A stretch of DNA of 64,000 nucleotides from positions 124,001 to 188,000 of the forward strand of contig VWRR01000007.1 of NCBI GenBank assembly GCA_013995675.1, read 5' to 3'. Below the pieces are notes generated by a model that saw only the letters and a program-made list of their open reading frames with translations, was not told the DNA's origin and ran no database searches. The stretch comes from Cyanidiococcus yangmingshanensis. Its lineage: Eukaryota; Rhodophyta; Bangiophyceae; Cyanidiales; Cyanidiaceae. Both the position numbers and the translations under genes were made by a program. This document shows, piece by piece, positions 19,835 to 30,342 of this stretch; within the stretch, counting starts at the first letter, position 1, and every line of letters begins with the position of its first letter.

Positions 19835-21439
19835 TGGCCGATCTTTTAATCGTGCGTGCAGACATCGTACCGAAGGACGCATCTCTAAATGTATTCTAGA
19901 AGGGTTGGATGCACCTAGCTGAGGCTGCAGCTCGATTCAATAGAAGCGATATCGAGTTACTATGATTTCGGGCGGAACAAGAATCAAGTATTCTAAGCTC
20001 GAGGGCTAGAAAGCTGAGCCCGCTCACAAGAGCCCTGATCCAGTCCGACAAGATGCTCCACAAAGTAACGCAACGCGGCACGAGCCTAGAGTTTTATCCC
20101 AGGTTCAAATTCTGTAGCTATAGATGAGCGTTTATCCTTCTCAGTAGTGGTCTGTGTCTTTCAGCCTGCGAAACTCGTTCGACCTGAGCACTTGACTTAC
20201 CTAATGCAGTGCCGCGCGCACATGTCCTTGTCAAATCGTCGTCCTGATCAGCATATATGACGAAAACCCTTCATGTGCACGCGAACTCTATAAATTGTAG
20301 GCATCAGAAGGATCAAAAGAAATGCAGTGTTGCGCTTCGATCGCGCCGGTTCGGGCCGGGATCAGATCCGGATTCGGGTACGCATGCAAGCAGCAACCGC
20401 GCTTCGTTTCCCGACAACGGAAGGTTGGTTGTGAATGCTTCTACTTATTCAGGCGTTCTCGTCGACCTGATCATCGAAATGGTGCTGTCTGAAATTTTAA
20501 TAGCCGTAACGGTGGCGTATCTGGGTCCAAAACGATCGTATCGTTTGATCCTCAAGGGAGAAAGGTACGTACTACGCAAAAGCTGGTTGCGCGACTGGCT
20601 GTGTCAGAAACGACGAGAAAACAACATAACGCGACCTGCTCCATGCGCCTTTCCACAGTGTCAATGTTTCCCGCACTGGTTTATTCGAAGGGTATTTCAC
20701 GGTGTATTCAGCTTGGCCAGTCGTCTGCGACTAAGTCGGCCGGCTCCAGAACTGTCTGGAGAAAGGAGACCTGAGAGGAACAGTATTCGAACGCGCCAGC
20801 TCCCTCGACGAGACTCAAGGGAGCGCCCTTCAGATGGCACAAACGGCTGAAATTATCACTTGCTCGATATTCTTTTCGATCGATAAGACCGTAGGGATTA
20901 TTGGACTTTTCGATGAGAAAAAGAAGTCGTCTCTGTTCGCTTTTCAAGTCTTCTGTACTCCTAACAAACGTCGTTGCCTCAGTGACCTTTCTGGGCATGC
21001 GAAATTGATACTGATCATGCCGATCTGCTGCGCCCACGAGACGCACCGCCTGCGACTTCGTTGGACGGGTCTAACGATATACAGCGGCGCGCATCATGAA
21101 TGCGAAACAAGCTTAGAACAGTGTATCAATCGGGTGCTGTATATCCTGTGACGAAAGCGTGTCTCCCTGCTGCTGGAGCTGATTTTGCGCGTCCAAATTG
21201 AAAAATTGACTTTCCGCTGTTGCACCATCCAATCTCGTGAGAGATATCTGGAATCCAGAAAATGGTCGAAATTGCGGCGCATCTAGCACACCACTTGAGA
21301 GCGGAGGCGAGCAAAAATGAGGTTCTGATGAAAATGCATAAGATCACGACGCTCGTGAAGCGAACCGCAAGCGGTGACCTATTTGAATGGCTGTTCGATT
21401 CCGCATCATCAAAGCGGTTGGCCATACTCTGTACTCGTT
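19835..21439. other. Convergent intergenic region
   Basis: About 1.6 kb between the ends of convergent KEA and XPG genes. That is long for a convergent spacer, which suggests a small gene inside. The best candidate is the frame at 20257-20850, listed separately. No RNA gene recognised. Confidence 0.4.
20257..20850 (+). CDS. Possible hypothetical protein with one hydrophobic helix
   Basis: A 197-codon frame with an ATG start. It has one hydrophobic segment (VLVDLIIEMVLSEILIAVTV, about residues 67-86) followed by strongly basic sequence and an Arg/Pro-rich end. I do not recognise it. The basic, Arg-rich C-terminus may be only a by-product of base composition. It is the longest ATG frame in an otherwise empty convergent spacer, which is the only contextual support. 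Confidence 0.25.
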   Translation: MTKTLHVHANSINCRHQKDQKKCSVALRSRRFGPGSDPDSGTHASSNRASFPDNGRLVVNASTYSGVLVDLIIEMVLSEILIAVTVAYLGPKRSYRLILKGERYVLRKSWLRDWLCQKRRENNITRPAPCAFPQCQCFPHWFIRRVFHGVFSLASRLRLSRPAPELSGERRPERNSIRTRQLPRRDSRERPSDGTNG

Positions 21440-24400
21440 TCACAAAAGCGATTTGCTTCCTCGCCCACGGCTCGGAACACGTCTCCGCTTTGTGTTTGGG
21501 TGAGCTACGCGCCGTGACGGAGACTGTTTCCGTTGCCTCATGGTCGGTGGCATCATAAGTTCTTCTGTTTCCGCCAAAAGAACTAGAGCGTCATTGTCCC
21601 GATCCTCATCTTGAGCGGCGCAAAAGCCAACATTTTGTTCTTCAAGGGCGTGAGGATCTCCGTTACCGCTATCTGAATGCTTTGGGATTCCCCTATAAAC
21701 CATGTTCCGAACGGCTCTCTGCAGGCGCGATGAACGAATACGAGCAAAGCGGTGCGGTCGGAAAAACGAATCTATGCGAGTCTGCCGTTCACGATGCCGT
21801 TCGAAAGCTTGTACCACAGGATAAACGACTTGTCGCAATTTAGCAGAGTCCCATCCAAACAGATCATGACAGAACGTCTGCAGGCCGTTCAAATCCGGTC
21901 CTCGGTTTGGAAAAAGGTCTCCACGGCGTCTTGACCACGAGAGATCGACTTGTGGTCTCAAGAATGCTTCTATCACATGTCGATTCGGAAAGGACTTGTC
22001 GAGGAGGTTCCAATTTCTCTTCATGTTGATATGAAGTCGTTTGAAAGCGGCGCGCCTCGGATCTGGATCCTCTACCGCTGCCGAGCTATCGTCGATGTGA
22101 AGAGCTTCCAGCCATTCGCGGAACTCTTCAAGACCTTGAAAAGGCTGACGATCAGCAATCTCCTCGGCGCTGTCGGAATCTGGCTCCCGACAGAATGACT
22201 CGACGATCTCAGTCGCATTCACAATGCCGACACCATATACGCCATCACTGTAATCACTACCAAGCAACAAGCCCAAACAGATAAGCTTGTCGCGAGTCAA
22301 GCCCATATTTCGCTCAATCTTTTCCATTTCATACGCTTCTACGTACTTGGAGTCTTCAAAAATGTGTCTGTAGACACATCGAGCACCGAACAAGAATGCA
22401 TCGGAGTCCTCAGTCACGACAGCATCAACGACTCCAGTCCGATTCAAGAATGCGCATTGAGCCTCCGCCTCCATGAAGGCTTCGATGAATGGTATACCAA
22501 GCAGTTGAAGCAGATGTTTCGTGTCCGCAAACATCTGCGCAGTCACCGAGTCCACTTGCTTGGCAGCTGCCTGATACTCTGAACGGAGCCGCGCAAGATC
22601 GGTATGTTCAGAATCCTTGAAAAGAGGTCCCACATTTTCGGTCCGCCGACCGAGGAATGCTTTCATCCCTTCAGCGGTTTGCTCTGCTTTCGAAACCTCC
22701 GCGTTTGGGCTATTAGGATTTTCATTCGGCACTCGGCTTCGACTTGTGGAATCATCCTCGACGGATAGGTCAATAAAGGCGGCTTGTTCGTCTCCATGTA
22801 ACCATTCCTCATCATTTTCGTTTGAACGATGGGGAATAGATGCCTTCTCGAGAGTCTCAGCAGGTACGACATTCGTGATATCCGCCGTGTAGCTTTCGGG
22901 AATTCGCTTTGAAAGTGGACTTTGATTCAAGTCGAATGCAGTAACTGGGATCGATTCGGGAACGAGACTGCTCGGGTAGAGACCAGCGAGTTCTGTTGAC
23001 TGCTGCTGTTGTATCGCAACGCTGCGATGACTCTTTGCCTCAACTGCAGCGTGCATAGCCAGAGCTGTTGGGTTCGGAGCCACAACACTGCCCGATTTGG
23101 AGTCAAGAGAAGCTGGCGCCAGCGATGAAAACGTGTGCCTCACTTCCTGAAGATCTTCCTTTTCCGGCAAGGCATTATGTAGGGCGGTGGACGTTTGAGT
23201 CACAGATGCAATGTTTCCCCAATCTCTTTGGGCATTCTCCGACTCCAAAACGGTACCGTTTCCCCTAACAGAGTCGCTTCCAGGGGAATCAGCTTCAGAA
23301 ACTCGAGAATGAGAAAAATTCCGCTTCAAATTGACAGTCTGTGGAGATGATGGCGGAATACCATGCAGCAACGAGTTCCCATACTCCATCACGCAATCCT
23401 CGAGTGGTGGCTCATCCGCCGATGAACAATCTCTGCCGGAACGCAGGCCATCTTCTGTGTTTGGCTGTTGCGGGCCATCCAGTTCATCCACATACACTTG
23501 ATCCCACACAACGTTTTCGTAAGATTCTAGTTCTCTCTGATCACTCTGAATCGACCCTTCATCGGTTTCTCGAATTGAAGTGATTCTCGACGCTGATGGA
23601 GGGTCTTCAGCCAGTGTGTAGAGTGCTTCTTTGGAATCTGGATTAGCCTCTGATCTGAGATCATCTGACAGACAAGTCGTTCGGATACCCGTCTCTTTCC
23701 TTTGAGAGAGTGGCGGCTCTTCGTGAACGAAGCGAGGCCCTTTGGAGATCCACTGCGCCCACTCCGTCCCAGAGACAGCTGTTGTTTGTCGTAGAACTGC
23801 TGCATTGGTACAACTTGTGTTTGCTTCGATATATACAGCAGCGTTTGTTTTCTTAGCATTCAAAGAAACTTCCTTCCGAGTAGAATCTTCGCTTTTTTCG
23901 ATGTCTAGTCCATTTTTGATGAGTACGTACTCTCGATTCGCATCTGAGGCAAGTCTCCGCCCGGTTAGAGTCTCTTTGCTGGCACGATTTCGTGCTTTCC
24001 GTAATTTCATTTGTATTTGGCTTGTGCGGATAAAGCGCTCCATCTGTAGCTTGGAAAAGTCTAGCGGCGTCCGGACTTGCTTCGAGCCTTCGACGCAAGC
24101 CACGAGCTCTGAATGCAAACGCCGTCGAATGGATGCAATGATCTCCCTCTGCATTGAAACAGGCAAAGAAACGATTGCGTCCGCGTCTAGTAGCTCCGGA
24201 TCTGGTATCAGAAGGTCATCCATCGAGGAGCCATCTTCTGCATCATTCCGAGGGTCACAATCTGAGCCAACCAAAAAAGGCGAATCCTTCCCGAACTTAC
24301 TCGTTGCCGCTTCATATTCATTCACTCCTTCGTTTCCAAAGAGCGTATCGATGTTTTCCTGTAACGGTTTGGTAGAAATTAAGTTCGATGCCCCACTTTC

Positions 24401-24895
24401 GACATCTTGAACCCTTTCTGCACCTTCGTGTCCAGACGGCTTCAATTCAGGGACTCGATATGACACTTCTGCTCCGACAGACTCAGATGCTAGATCCTTT
24501 TTCGCTAACTGATCTGCGCCAACCGTTTGGGCCACTGTTTGTGAAGCGTGCAGTTTCGCAAGAAGCAACCGCTCAGCAGCCCTGCGCAACCGAGCTTGTT
24601 GTTTGTTATGGAGATGCCTCCTGCGTTCTCTTGTCCTGCGTTTGAGTGCGGGAACGCCACCGTCAAAGACGAACACAGCATCGATTCCATAGTACAGAAG
24701 TTTGCAACAACGTCGAAATATACCCAGCAGGTGAGCGTTCCGCACTGTCGTCATGGCCTCCGTGTCACGAACAGCTCGGACGAATTGGGTTAGCCAGATG
24801 CTCGCGTCAATAGCAACACGTTGCCCGGAGAGCGTCTCTATACCAACGCGGTCCCCTGTCGGGGCTAGCAGGTCCCAAAGGCCGCGTACACCCAT
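21440..24895 (-). CDS. ERCC5: XPG/RAD2/UVH3 structure-specific endonuclease
   Basis: The 3' nuclease of nucleotide excision repair, a FEN1-family enzyme acting in the nucleus. The 1151-residue product begins MGVRGLWDLL, the exact family start that fixes the ATG. The N domain (about 1-100) has the metal-binding Asp residues in IDASIWL and FVFDGG. A long acidic and polar spacer of about 650 residues follows, typical of XPG and absent from FEN1. The I domain (about 790-900) has EAEAQC, the acidic pair in TEDSDAFLFG and the helix-turn GLLLGSDYSDGVYGVG. Near residue 1040, QTRIDSFF fits the PCNA-interacting PIP-box, and the C-terminus (KRRRVPSRGRG) looks like a nuclear signal. Complete and uninterrupted. 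Confidence 0.95.
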   Translation of the reverse strand: MGVRGLWDLLAPTGDRVGIETLSGQRVAIDASIWLTQFVRAVRDTEAMTTVRNAHLLGIFRRCCKLLYYGIDAVFVFDGGVPALKRRTRERRRHLHNKQQARLRRAAERLLLAKLHASQTVAQTVGADQLAKKDLASESVGAEVSYRVPELKPSGHEGAERVQDVESGASNLISTKPLQENIDTLFGNEGVNEYEAATSKFGKDSPFLVGSDCDPRNDAEDGSSMDDLLIPDPELLDADAIVSLPVSMQREIIASIRRRLHSELVACVEGSKQVRTPLDFSKLQMERFIRTSQIQMKLRKARNRASKETLTGRRLASDANREYVLIKNGLDIEKSEDSTRKEVSLNAKKTNAAVYIEANTSCTNAAVLRQTTAVSGTEWAQWISKGPRFVHEEPPLSQRKETGIRTTCLSDDLRSEANPDSKEALYTLAEDPPSASRITSIRETDEGSIQSDQRELESYENVVWDQVYVDELDGPQQPNTEDGLRSGRDCSSADEPPLEDCVMEYGNSLLHGIPPSSPQTVNLKRNFSHSRVSEADSPGSDSVRGNGTVLESENAQRDWGNIASVTQTSTALHNALPEKEDLQEVRHTFSSLAPASLDSKSGSVVAPNPTALAMHAAVEAKSHRSVAIQQQQSTELAGLYPSSLVPESIPVTAFDLNQSPLSKRIPESYTADITNVVPAETLEKASIPHRSNENDEEWLHGDEQAAFIDLSVEDDSTSRSRVPNENPNSPNAEVSKAEQTAEGMKAFLGRRTENVGPLFKDSEHTDLARLRSEYQAAAKQVDSVTAQMFADTKHLLQLLGIPFIEAFMEAEAQCAFLNRTGVVDAVVTEDSDAFLFGARCVYRHIFEDSKYVEAYEMEKIERNMGLTRDKLICLGLLLGSDYSDGVYGVGIVNATEIVESFCREPDSDSAEEIADRQPFQGLEEFREWLEALHIDDSSAAVEDPDPRRAAFKRLHINMKRNWNLLDKSFPNRHVIEAFLRPQVDLSWSRRRGDLFPNRGPDLNGLQTFCHDLFGWDSAKLRQVVYPVVQAFERHRERQTRIDSFFRPHRFARIRSSRLQRAVRNMVYRGIPKHSDSGNGDPHALEEQNVGFCAAQDEDRDNDALVLLAETEELMMPPTMRQRKQSPSRRVAHPNTKRRRVPSRGRGSKSLL

Positions 24896-25888
24896 TAAGC
24901 AACTGGTCGCGTCACTGGGAAAGCCGGTTACCGCAGCTCAAACGGAAAAGCAGCAGTTCATTACTCGAGCGCCCTCTCGGAAAAAGAAGCTATTCGTTCT
25001 GCTGTTGCAAATCTTGGGCTGAACAGAGTTTCTCAGCTGGCCAAAGGATCAGGGAAGAGCCAGAACGTGAAAAGCGGGCGAGCTACGCGGTAGGTTTTCG
25101 CTTAAAGCCAGGCGCCCAACAAGGCGTCTGAAAAGCTTTTCTGATGTCGGAAGCGGTTTAAAAGCACACCTTCTCGTACTGGTCTCTCAAAGAGAGACTG
25201 ATGGAAAAAAGTTGATCGCGAAGATTCCAATACTATCGCACGCAGCGAACAAAATAACACCGTTCCAATACTAGACAAAGAATGGTTGGATGTTCGAGGC
25301 CGCAGATGCCACGATTGCTGGCAAGAGATCCCCGCAGACTATGTGCGTGTCAATTTTCCGGAGCTATCTCGATGAAATCTTCATCACTCGAATGGCAGCG
25401 AAACCATCGCTGAAGATGGCCCCTTTTGCTCCTCAAACAGAGATTGCATTCTACGCAGGCGCCTAGCTGAGCATCCCGTAGCGGGTGACGAATCACAACA
25501 ATCTCGTGTTGGGAGCCCAGCGCATTGTTACTACGCGGACTGCAGTAACCTAGCCAGCCCATGAAGCCTACCGATCGCCATTCTCTTCGAAATAGTTCAG
25601 CCTGCAGCAGTTATGAAAAATGATTCCTCAACGGGTATCTCCAAATTCGCAGCTCGAATGCATTCACTGCTGGACTCATGCGATGCTCGAGCTGCAACCG
25701 CTTGCAATCTGCGCGCCCCGGCACAAAACTGTTAACTCGAGTGGTCGGGCTCGGTAGACTTCACGATATCCTCTGTATATAGAAAATTAAAGTGTCGCCA
25801 GGAGACTCACAGGAAACATAGGAAAGCATCAGGTTTCGAGGTCCCGATCGGCTTTATCGGCACCTGTCACTCGAACGTCATAGAAACC
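24896..25888. other. Divergent intergenic region
   Basis: About 1 kb between divergent XPG and PET100-like genes. Only short unrecognised frames. Must contain both promoters. Confidence 0.45.
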
Positions 25889-26170
25889 ATGAGAGGGTCC
25901 ATGTCTCGGAGGTTTACTATTGAGGGCTTCAAGTTCTCGCTTTACTTAATAGTTCCGTTCTGCGCGGTCGTGTTTTTTGGATCAAGTGATCATTCTTGGC
26001 TTGAAAGGGCGGTTGAGCGTTGGCGCTACGTTGAATATCCAGTGAGTCGTGAGTCTAACGTAACAGCTGCGGAAATTACGAAACGCGTTTTCGCCCCAAC
26101 AGATGCCACTTCTGACAGGGCCCAGCCACAGCAGGGAAAGGGCTCAGACCACAGCGATAGCAGCTCGTAA
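25889..26170 (+). CDS. PET100-like cytochrome c oxidase assembly factor
   Basis: A 93-residue protein. After a short basic start it has the arrangement of Pet100: a glutamate followed by a single membrane helix of the form FKFSLYLIVPFCAVVFFG, then a hydrophilic tail beginning SSDHSWLERAVERWRYVEYP. Pet100 is a small inner-membrane mitochondrial protein that helps assemble complex IV. The match rests on size, the helix position with Leu-Tyr-Leu and Pro, and the charged tail directly after it. Low sequence complexity of small single-helix proteins makes this uncertain. The last 25 residues are Gln/Ser/Asp-rich and not conserved. The ATG at 25889 is used; a second ATG four codons later is possible. 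Confidence 0.5.
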   Translation: MRGSMSRRFTIEGFKFSLYLIVPFCAVVFFGSSDHSWLERAVERWRYVEYPVSRESNVTAAEITKRVFAPTDATSDRAQPQQGKGSDHSDSSS

Positions 26171-28190
26171 TCCTGTCGTCTTAACGATGAGCGTCAGAGG
26201 GTTTTGTGTAGAGGTCAAGTTCGAAAGAGGAAACCTAAATCCTCAAGAAAAGACTTCGCCCGGCAGTTCCGCAACGCCCTACGGACGAAGATTGCGAGAC
26301 TACGAAACCACAATCCTCCAGTTGCTTGCGTATTGATTATGTTTATGTCATGAAATGCAAGCTATTTAGAGCACAGCCTGGTTACGTATGGTCGACCATC
26401 CAAGTATGCGCGGATATCGACGCCAAATCACTCTGAAGTCGACTTGTGATTCGAGCGACAAACATATATATGCGTTCAGATGCACGGTTGCTTCGGGCTC
26501 GAGAGCGCCCAATCTGGAAGCTCAGATTTCACTGGAAGCTAAACAGCTTGCATGAAAAAGCAGCTTTGGTGAACATAGGTTTATAAGAACGATCACGATA
26601 GCAGAAAGGTCTCGATGCATGGAATCAATTTAAGTCGAGTGAGTCTGCACGAACATGACTGGAACGAAAGGATGAGTCATGCAACAACCAGGCAGAGTAT
26701 CAGCGACACACCCTCCTCGAGAGAATCGATTGTCTCGCATTGAGCTGATAGTCTTCAACACCATATAGTGGTATCAGTGCGCTAAGATACCACGCATCAA
26801 ACAGTCAGACCACGATCAGGTAAAGTTCTGAAATTATAGAGGATTTCTAAATTGAACTAGAGTCGAGAGCTCCAGAACAAATAGGTCGCATTCAAGAAAG
26901 AAAGAGCTCAACGCGGTCCATGTGACGCTTTCCCGTTCTATGATCTACACCATTCCATGCGAGGTCGGGTCTCTCTCAGTTATTGGAAGCGATCTGGGTC
27001 GCCCTTGGGCATCAATAGCACTGGCAATCGAAGTGGTTGCTGGCTCCTGTTGTTGATACTCAGTAATAAAAAAACACGCCCAGTTCAATCCGTTGATCTT
27101 GAATCAAATACCATCCGAGAGGTTTTTTTTGCAAAAAAAGTCAAGTAAAGAGCCGGATTCACGCTGCAGAACAGCTGAAAGAAGTTGCGCTCTCATAAAC
27201 GGAGGCCGAAAAGAGTCTCAAAGCTATGAAGCATATCTTCTCTGGGTGTCCTTCGGCAAAAGGCACTCCCAAAAAATCTTTGGAAATTTTCGCACAGGGC
27301 GCCACCGAGTCTGCTCTTCTAAACCTCTGCCCGACCGCCTGCACCAAAGAACGCGAAGGCACTCCCTGTTGGAGCTTTGTCGGGTCGCTGCTGGCACTGC
27401 CGAACAGTTCGTGCAAACAGGCAGCCGAATCAGGTACAATCTGCAGAAAATTAAGACAGCAGTATCTTTCCTTAATAACATTTACTCCAAAATTTTCATA
27501 TTCGAAACGCTGCTCTGGTTACTTTGAAAACTTCGAGGAAGCGCAGCTCGTGTGTCCATAGTCTCGACGTACAATAGCTTAATCGACCGAAAACAATTGG
27601 CTTCCGCGGGCTACGCACCGCGTTGTACGAATTTGCCGAGTGATTGGATTTCGCGTCGGCGCGCCACCGCAGCAGACAAGGCAAAAGGCCAAGATAAGCC
27701 ACTTTCCCGACTTGTTTCGTGCCGTCACCGCAAGTGGGCCAGATATCGTACCAAAAATATCATAGAAGAATCGGTCGTGTATCCTAAATACTTGTATCTG
27801 GTTATAACCATATAAAATAAGACTGTTTGAACAAAATAGGCACCTGTTTGTCAATCCGAGTTGGCCTAAAAGTGAGTGTGACGGCTCTTCGGACTTATCC
27901 AGATAGCATAAACTTGATCTGGCCGTATTTTTCATACTGCTGACATTGGCGGGGAGTTGTTCTGTCCTTATTCATCAACGAAGGGGGGCGAGATTGCATT
28001 CAAAGCTGCTTTTCAGCGAAATATACTTCATAAGACATAGAGCACAAGGCCGAGGAGGAGCGGCCGCCTGAACGTTCCAACATAGAAGAGCCAAGCTCTT
28101 ATCTGGAAGGAGGGCAGGCAAGAGGATTCTCCAGACTATCCTCGAATACACATTAAATCCTTCGATGCGGCTATAGACTCCCAAAATAGC
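26171..28190. other. Longest gene-poor stretch (2 kb)
   Basis: About 2 kb without a recognised gene. Around 27090-27560 several frames of 80-145 codons overlap on both strands; none resembles a known protein and they exclude each other. At 27799-27810 there is a 12-bp palindrome (TGGTTATAACCA) directly followed by a TATA-like TATAAAATA (27811-27819), 370 bases before the next gene. Confidence 0.4.
27799..27819 (+). promoter_or_regulatory. Palindrome followed by TATA-like element
   Basis: The perfect 12-base palindrome TGGTTATAACCA is followed without gap by TATAAAATA. On the plus strand this precedes the PHD-ARID gene by about 370 bases, which is far for a core promoter unless the 5' leader is long. 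A chance match in an AT-rich patch is possible. Confidence 0.2.
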
Positions 28191-29624
28191 ATGGAGCCTG
28201 AATATGCGACATCGACTCGGGGAGATGAGCGGATGAAAGAAACCTGCTCATCAGAATCGGAACTCGATCATCAAGCGCCGCCGCCTGCAGTTGAAAAAAC
28301 TGAGCAACATTCACAAAATGTCTCTGAGGAGTGTTCTCACCATGACAGTCTGAGGGAGGAGGGGGACGAGAGACGAGATGAAACGTCGGGGCCAACGAGT
28401 GCGATCCCGCAACGCGTCTCCGCAGTTCCCGAACAGGATATCTAGTGAAGGAGGAGGAGACAAAAAAGTTAAGCGGAGAAAGCACGGATCATCTGCAAGC
28501 CCAGAGGCAGCAGAAAACGTGACGGCAAAGCGTTTACTAGGTAACCCTAGTCCGATCCGGCATCGCAGCATCGCGCCACCTACCAGTAACAGCGCGAAAG
28601 GCATTGAGACCGAAACTGCATCCGATATTGTTCTTTGCGCATGCGGAAATATGATCGACTTTGGTCCGATGATCCAATGTTCTCGGTGCAAGGGCTGGTC
28701 CCATAAGTTCTGCACGGGTTTGAATGACACAGAATGGGAGCAGCTGCAAGTGCAAAACGCACGCTATCAGTGTTGGATATGCGCGCCCAGAAGCACAAAA
28801 CCGAGCTCCATTGCGGCAGATGCCGCCCAGGCCCTTGCCTCCATGAGAACGGGCGCCAAATGGAACACCATCATGGGCCGCATTATCGAGTCTGCCGCGA
28901 TGGAGAATGCAGAACTCGTCGGCATGCCGCCCACGAGGCCTCGCAAAGGTCGCATGGTGGATGCAGTCGGCGCCGGAAGTTCTCTGCCACGCACACATCG
29001 CTCAACCGGTCCAAGAGTTGCAACGACAGAAGGTGCAGCCCCGCTCGTTAGAGACAGCATCAAGGAGAATGCATTTTTCGAAGCGCTTGCCACGCACTGG
29101 GAAGCGCAAAACCGGACAGTCTTGGCAGACGCCCATGTTCCGTGGCAAACTCTTGGATTTGTATGCGCTATATTGGGGAGTCAAGGCGAGAGGCGGCATT
29201 GACTGCCGTCATCGCAGCAAAGCGATGGCCGGAAATTTGGCGAACCATGCGGAATTACTATCGCGAGTCTACAGATCATTCATTCCGGCTTCGAATCGCG
29301 AGCCAGCAATATTTAACAGAATTTCTCAAGCAGTATTCGGGTCCACAACCTTGGGATGTTGAGGCACTGAAAACTGCTGCGGAAGCGGATACAAACCCGA
29401 GTCAGGAAGAAAAGTTTGGAGCCAAGGATTATGGTGTGAATGGAACTCGGGGTGAACGCCCTCGTCGGGAACGGATCCGTACAACACAGGAGTTTGTCAA
29501 GCCTGAGCTCGCTGTTTCAGGTTACAACCCGGAAAGCGTTGCAGTGCCCCCCGCACCCGCGAACGGCCCGCGAACTGCTGCGAGTGGGCCTCCGGCAACG
29601 TCTCCCTCCTCGAGGAACAAATGA
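28191..29624 (+). CDS. PHD finger-ARID domain protein, several frame changes
   Basis: A probable chromatin protein. The PHD finger (28640-28790) has all C4HC3 ligands in the form CACG ... CSRC ... WSHKFC ... CWIC, the type that reads histone H3 tails. An ARID/BRIGHT DNA-binding domain follows but is spread over three frames: NAFFEALATHWEAQNR in the first, LLDLYALYWGVKARGG in the second (29150-29200), and RWPEIW ... QQYLTEFLKQY in the third. Joined in register these align well with ARID helices, so both shifts (near 29148 and 29197, each +1) fall inside a conserved domain. An earlier +1 shift near a run of five G at about 28361-28365 would link the acidic segment starting at the ATG 28191 to the PHD frame; otherwise translation may start at the ATG at 28378. 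The C-terminus is Pro/Ser-rich. I take the shifts as probable sequence errors. Confidence 0.72.
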
Positions 29625-29779
29625 GATAATCATACTGCGAATCAAGCCAAGCAGCAAAACGGAGAGGAAGAGTTAGGTTTCAACTGAGATCTGACGCGAG
29701 AGCAGTGATGCTTTCTCTCTTAGTGTAAACCTTTATCTGTTTCTGGATTGCTGCGTTGCATTCCGCTATAGTCAGGATA

Positions 29780-30342
29780 ATGGCGGCTCTAGACCAAGGT
29801 CGATTACATACTTCTTTGAGTCTAACCCGTCAGTTTTGTGTTATCACGGTCGTCAACGCCGCTGCGTCCACCTGTCTTTTCCTCTGCTCGCAGCAGGTTT
29901 TCGGATCAGATATATGTGCTTTCAGAGAGCGCGCAATTTCGCGCTCTCAGTCCAGCAGATGCATCCACAGCATTAAAGAAAGCTGAAGCGTATTCGAATA
30001 TTCGAACGCACTACGGTAGATTGGCTTTCTGGCCTCTCTCATCGACAGTTGCCGAGCTGATTGCTGCATTTCGCCTTAATATAGACCAGCCAGATACTCA
30101 GTTGGACACGTTTCTCAGAGTTTTGGAATCAGTGACTGCGCATTATCAGTTCACAGGTCATTTAGATATATTTTACTGGAGAATCGGTCGCTTTTAGAAG
30201 ACCTTCATGGTCAACAAGTCAGAGGAAGTGTTCCAAAGCTTCCTCGGTATCTTTTTGGCCGTGGGGCTCTTCGGAATAGGCTGAATGAGTCTCAGCTGGG
30301 ACATCCAGTTAAGAACGTTGAATCCTCCATGTCGACAGGTCC
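29780..30342 (+). CDS. Hypothetical protein, interrupted frame
   Basis: Not recognised. Open frames on the plus strand here look protein-like but need two frame changes to connect: a possible N-terminus from the ATG at 29780 (MAALDQGRLHTSL), a middle part (FRALSPADASTALKKAEAY ... VAELIAAFRLNIDQPDTQL) to about 30170, and a tail (NRSLLEDLHGQQVRGSVPK ... GALRNRLNESQLG) that stops at 30342. The N-terminal part is Ser/Arg-rich and could be a transit peptide. The tail would overlap the end of the WDR26 coding region on the other strand by about 50 bases, which weakens the case. Offered as a candidate only. Confidence 0.28.

Noticed and set aside
20095-20125. A GGTTCAAATTC string resembling a tRNA T-loop/B box
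   Set aside because: The flanking bases do not form a T stem, and no A box or acceptor stem fits upstream. No tRNA was found elsewhere either.
27093-27561. Overlapping frames of 85-145 codons on both strands
   Set aside because: They exclude each other, show no family motif, and no one of them is favoured by context.
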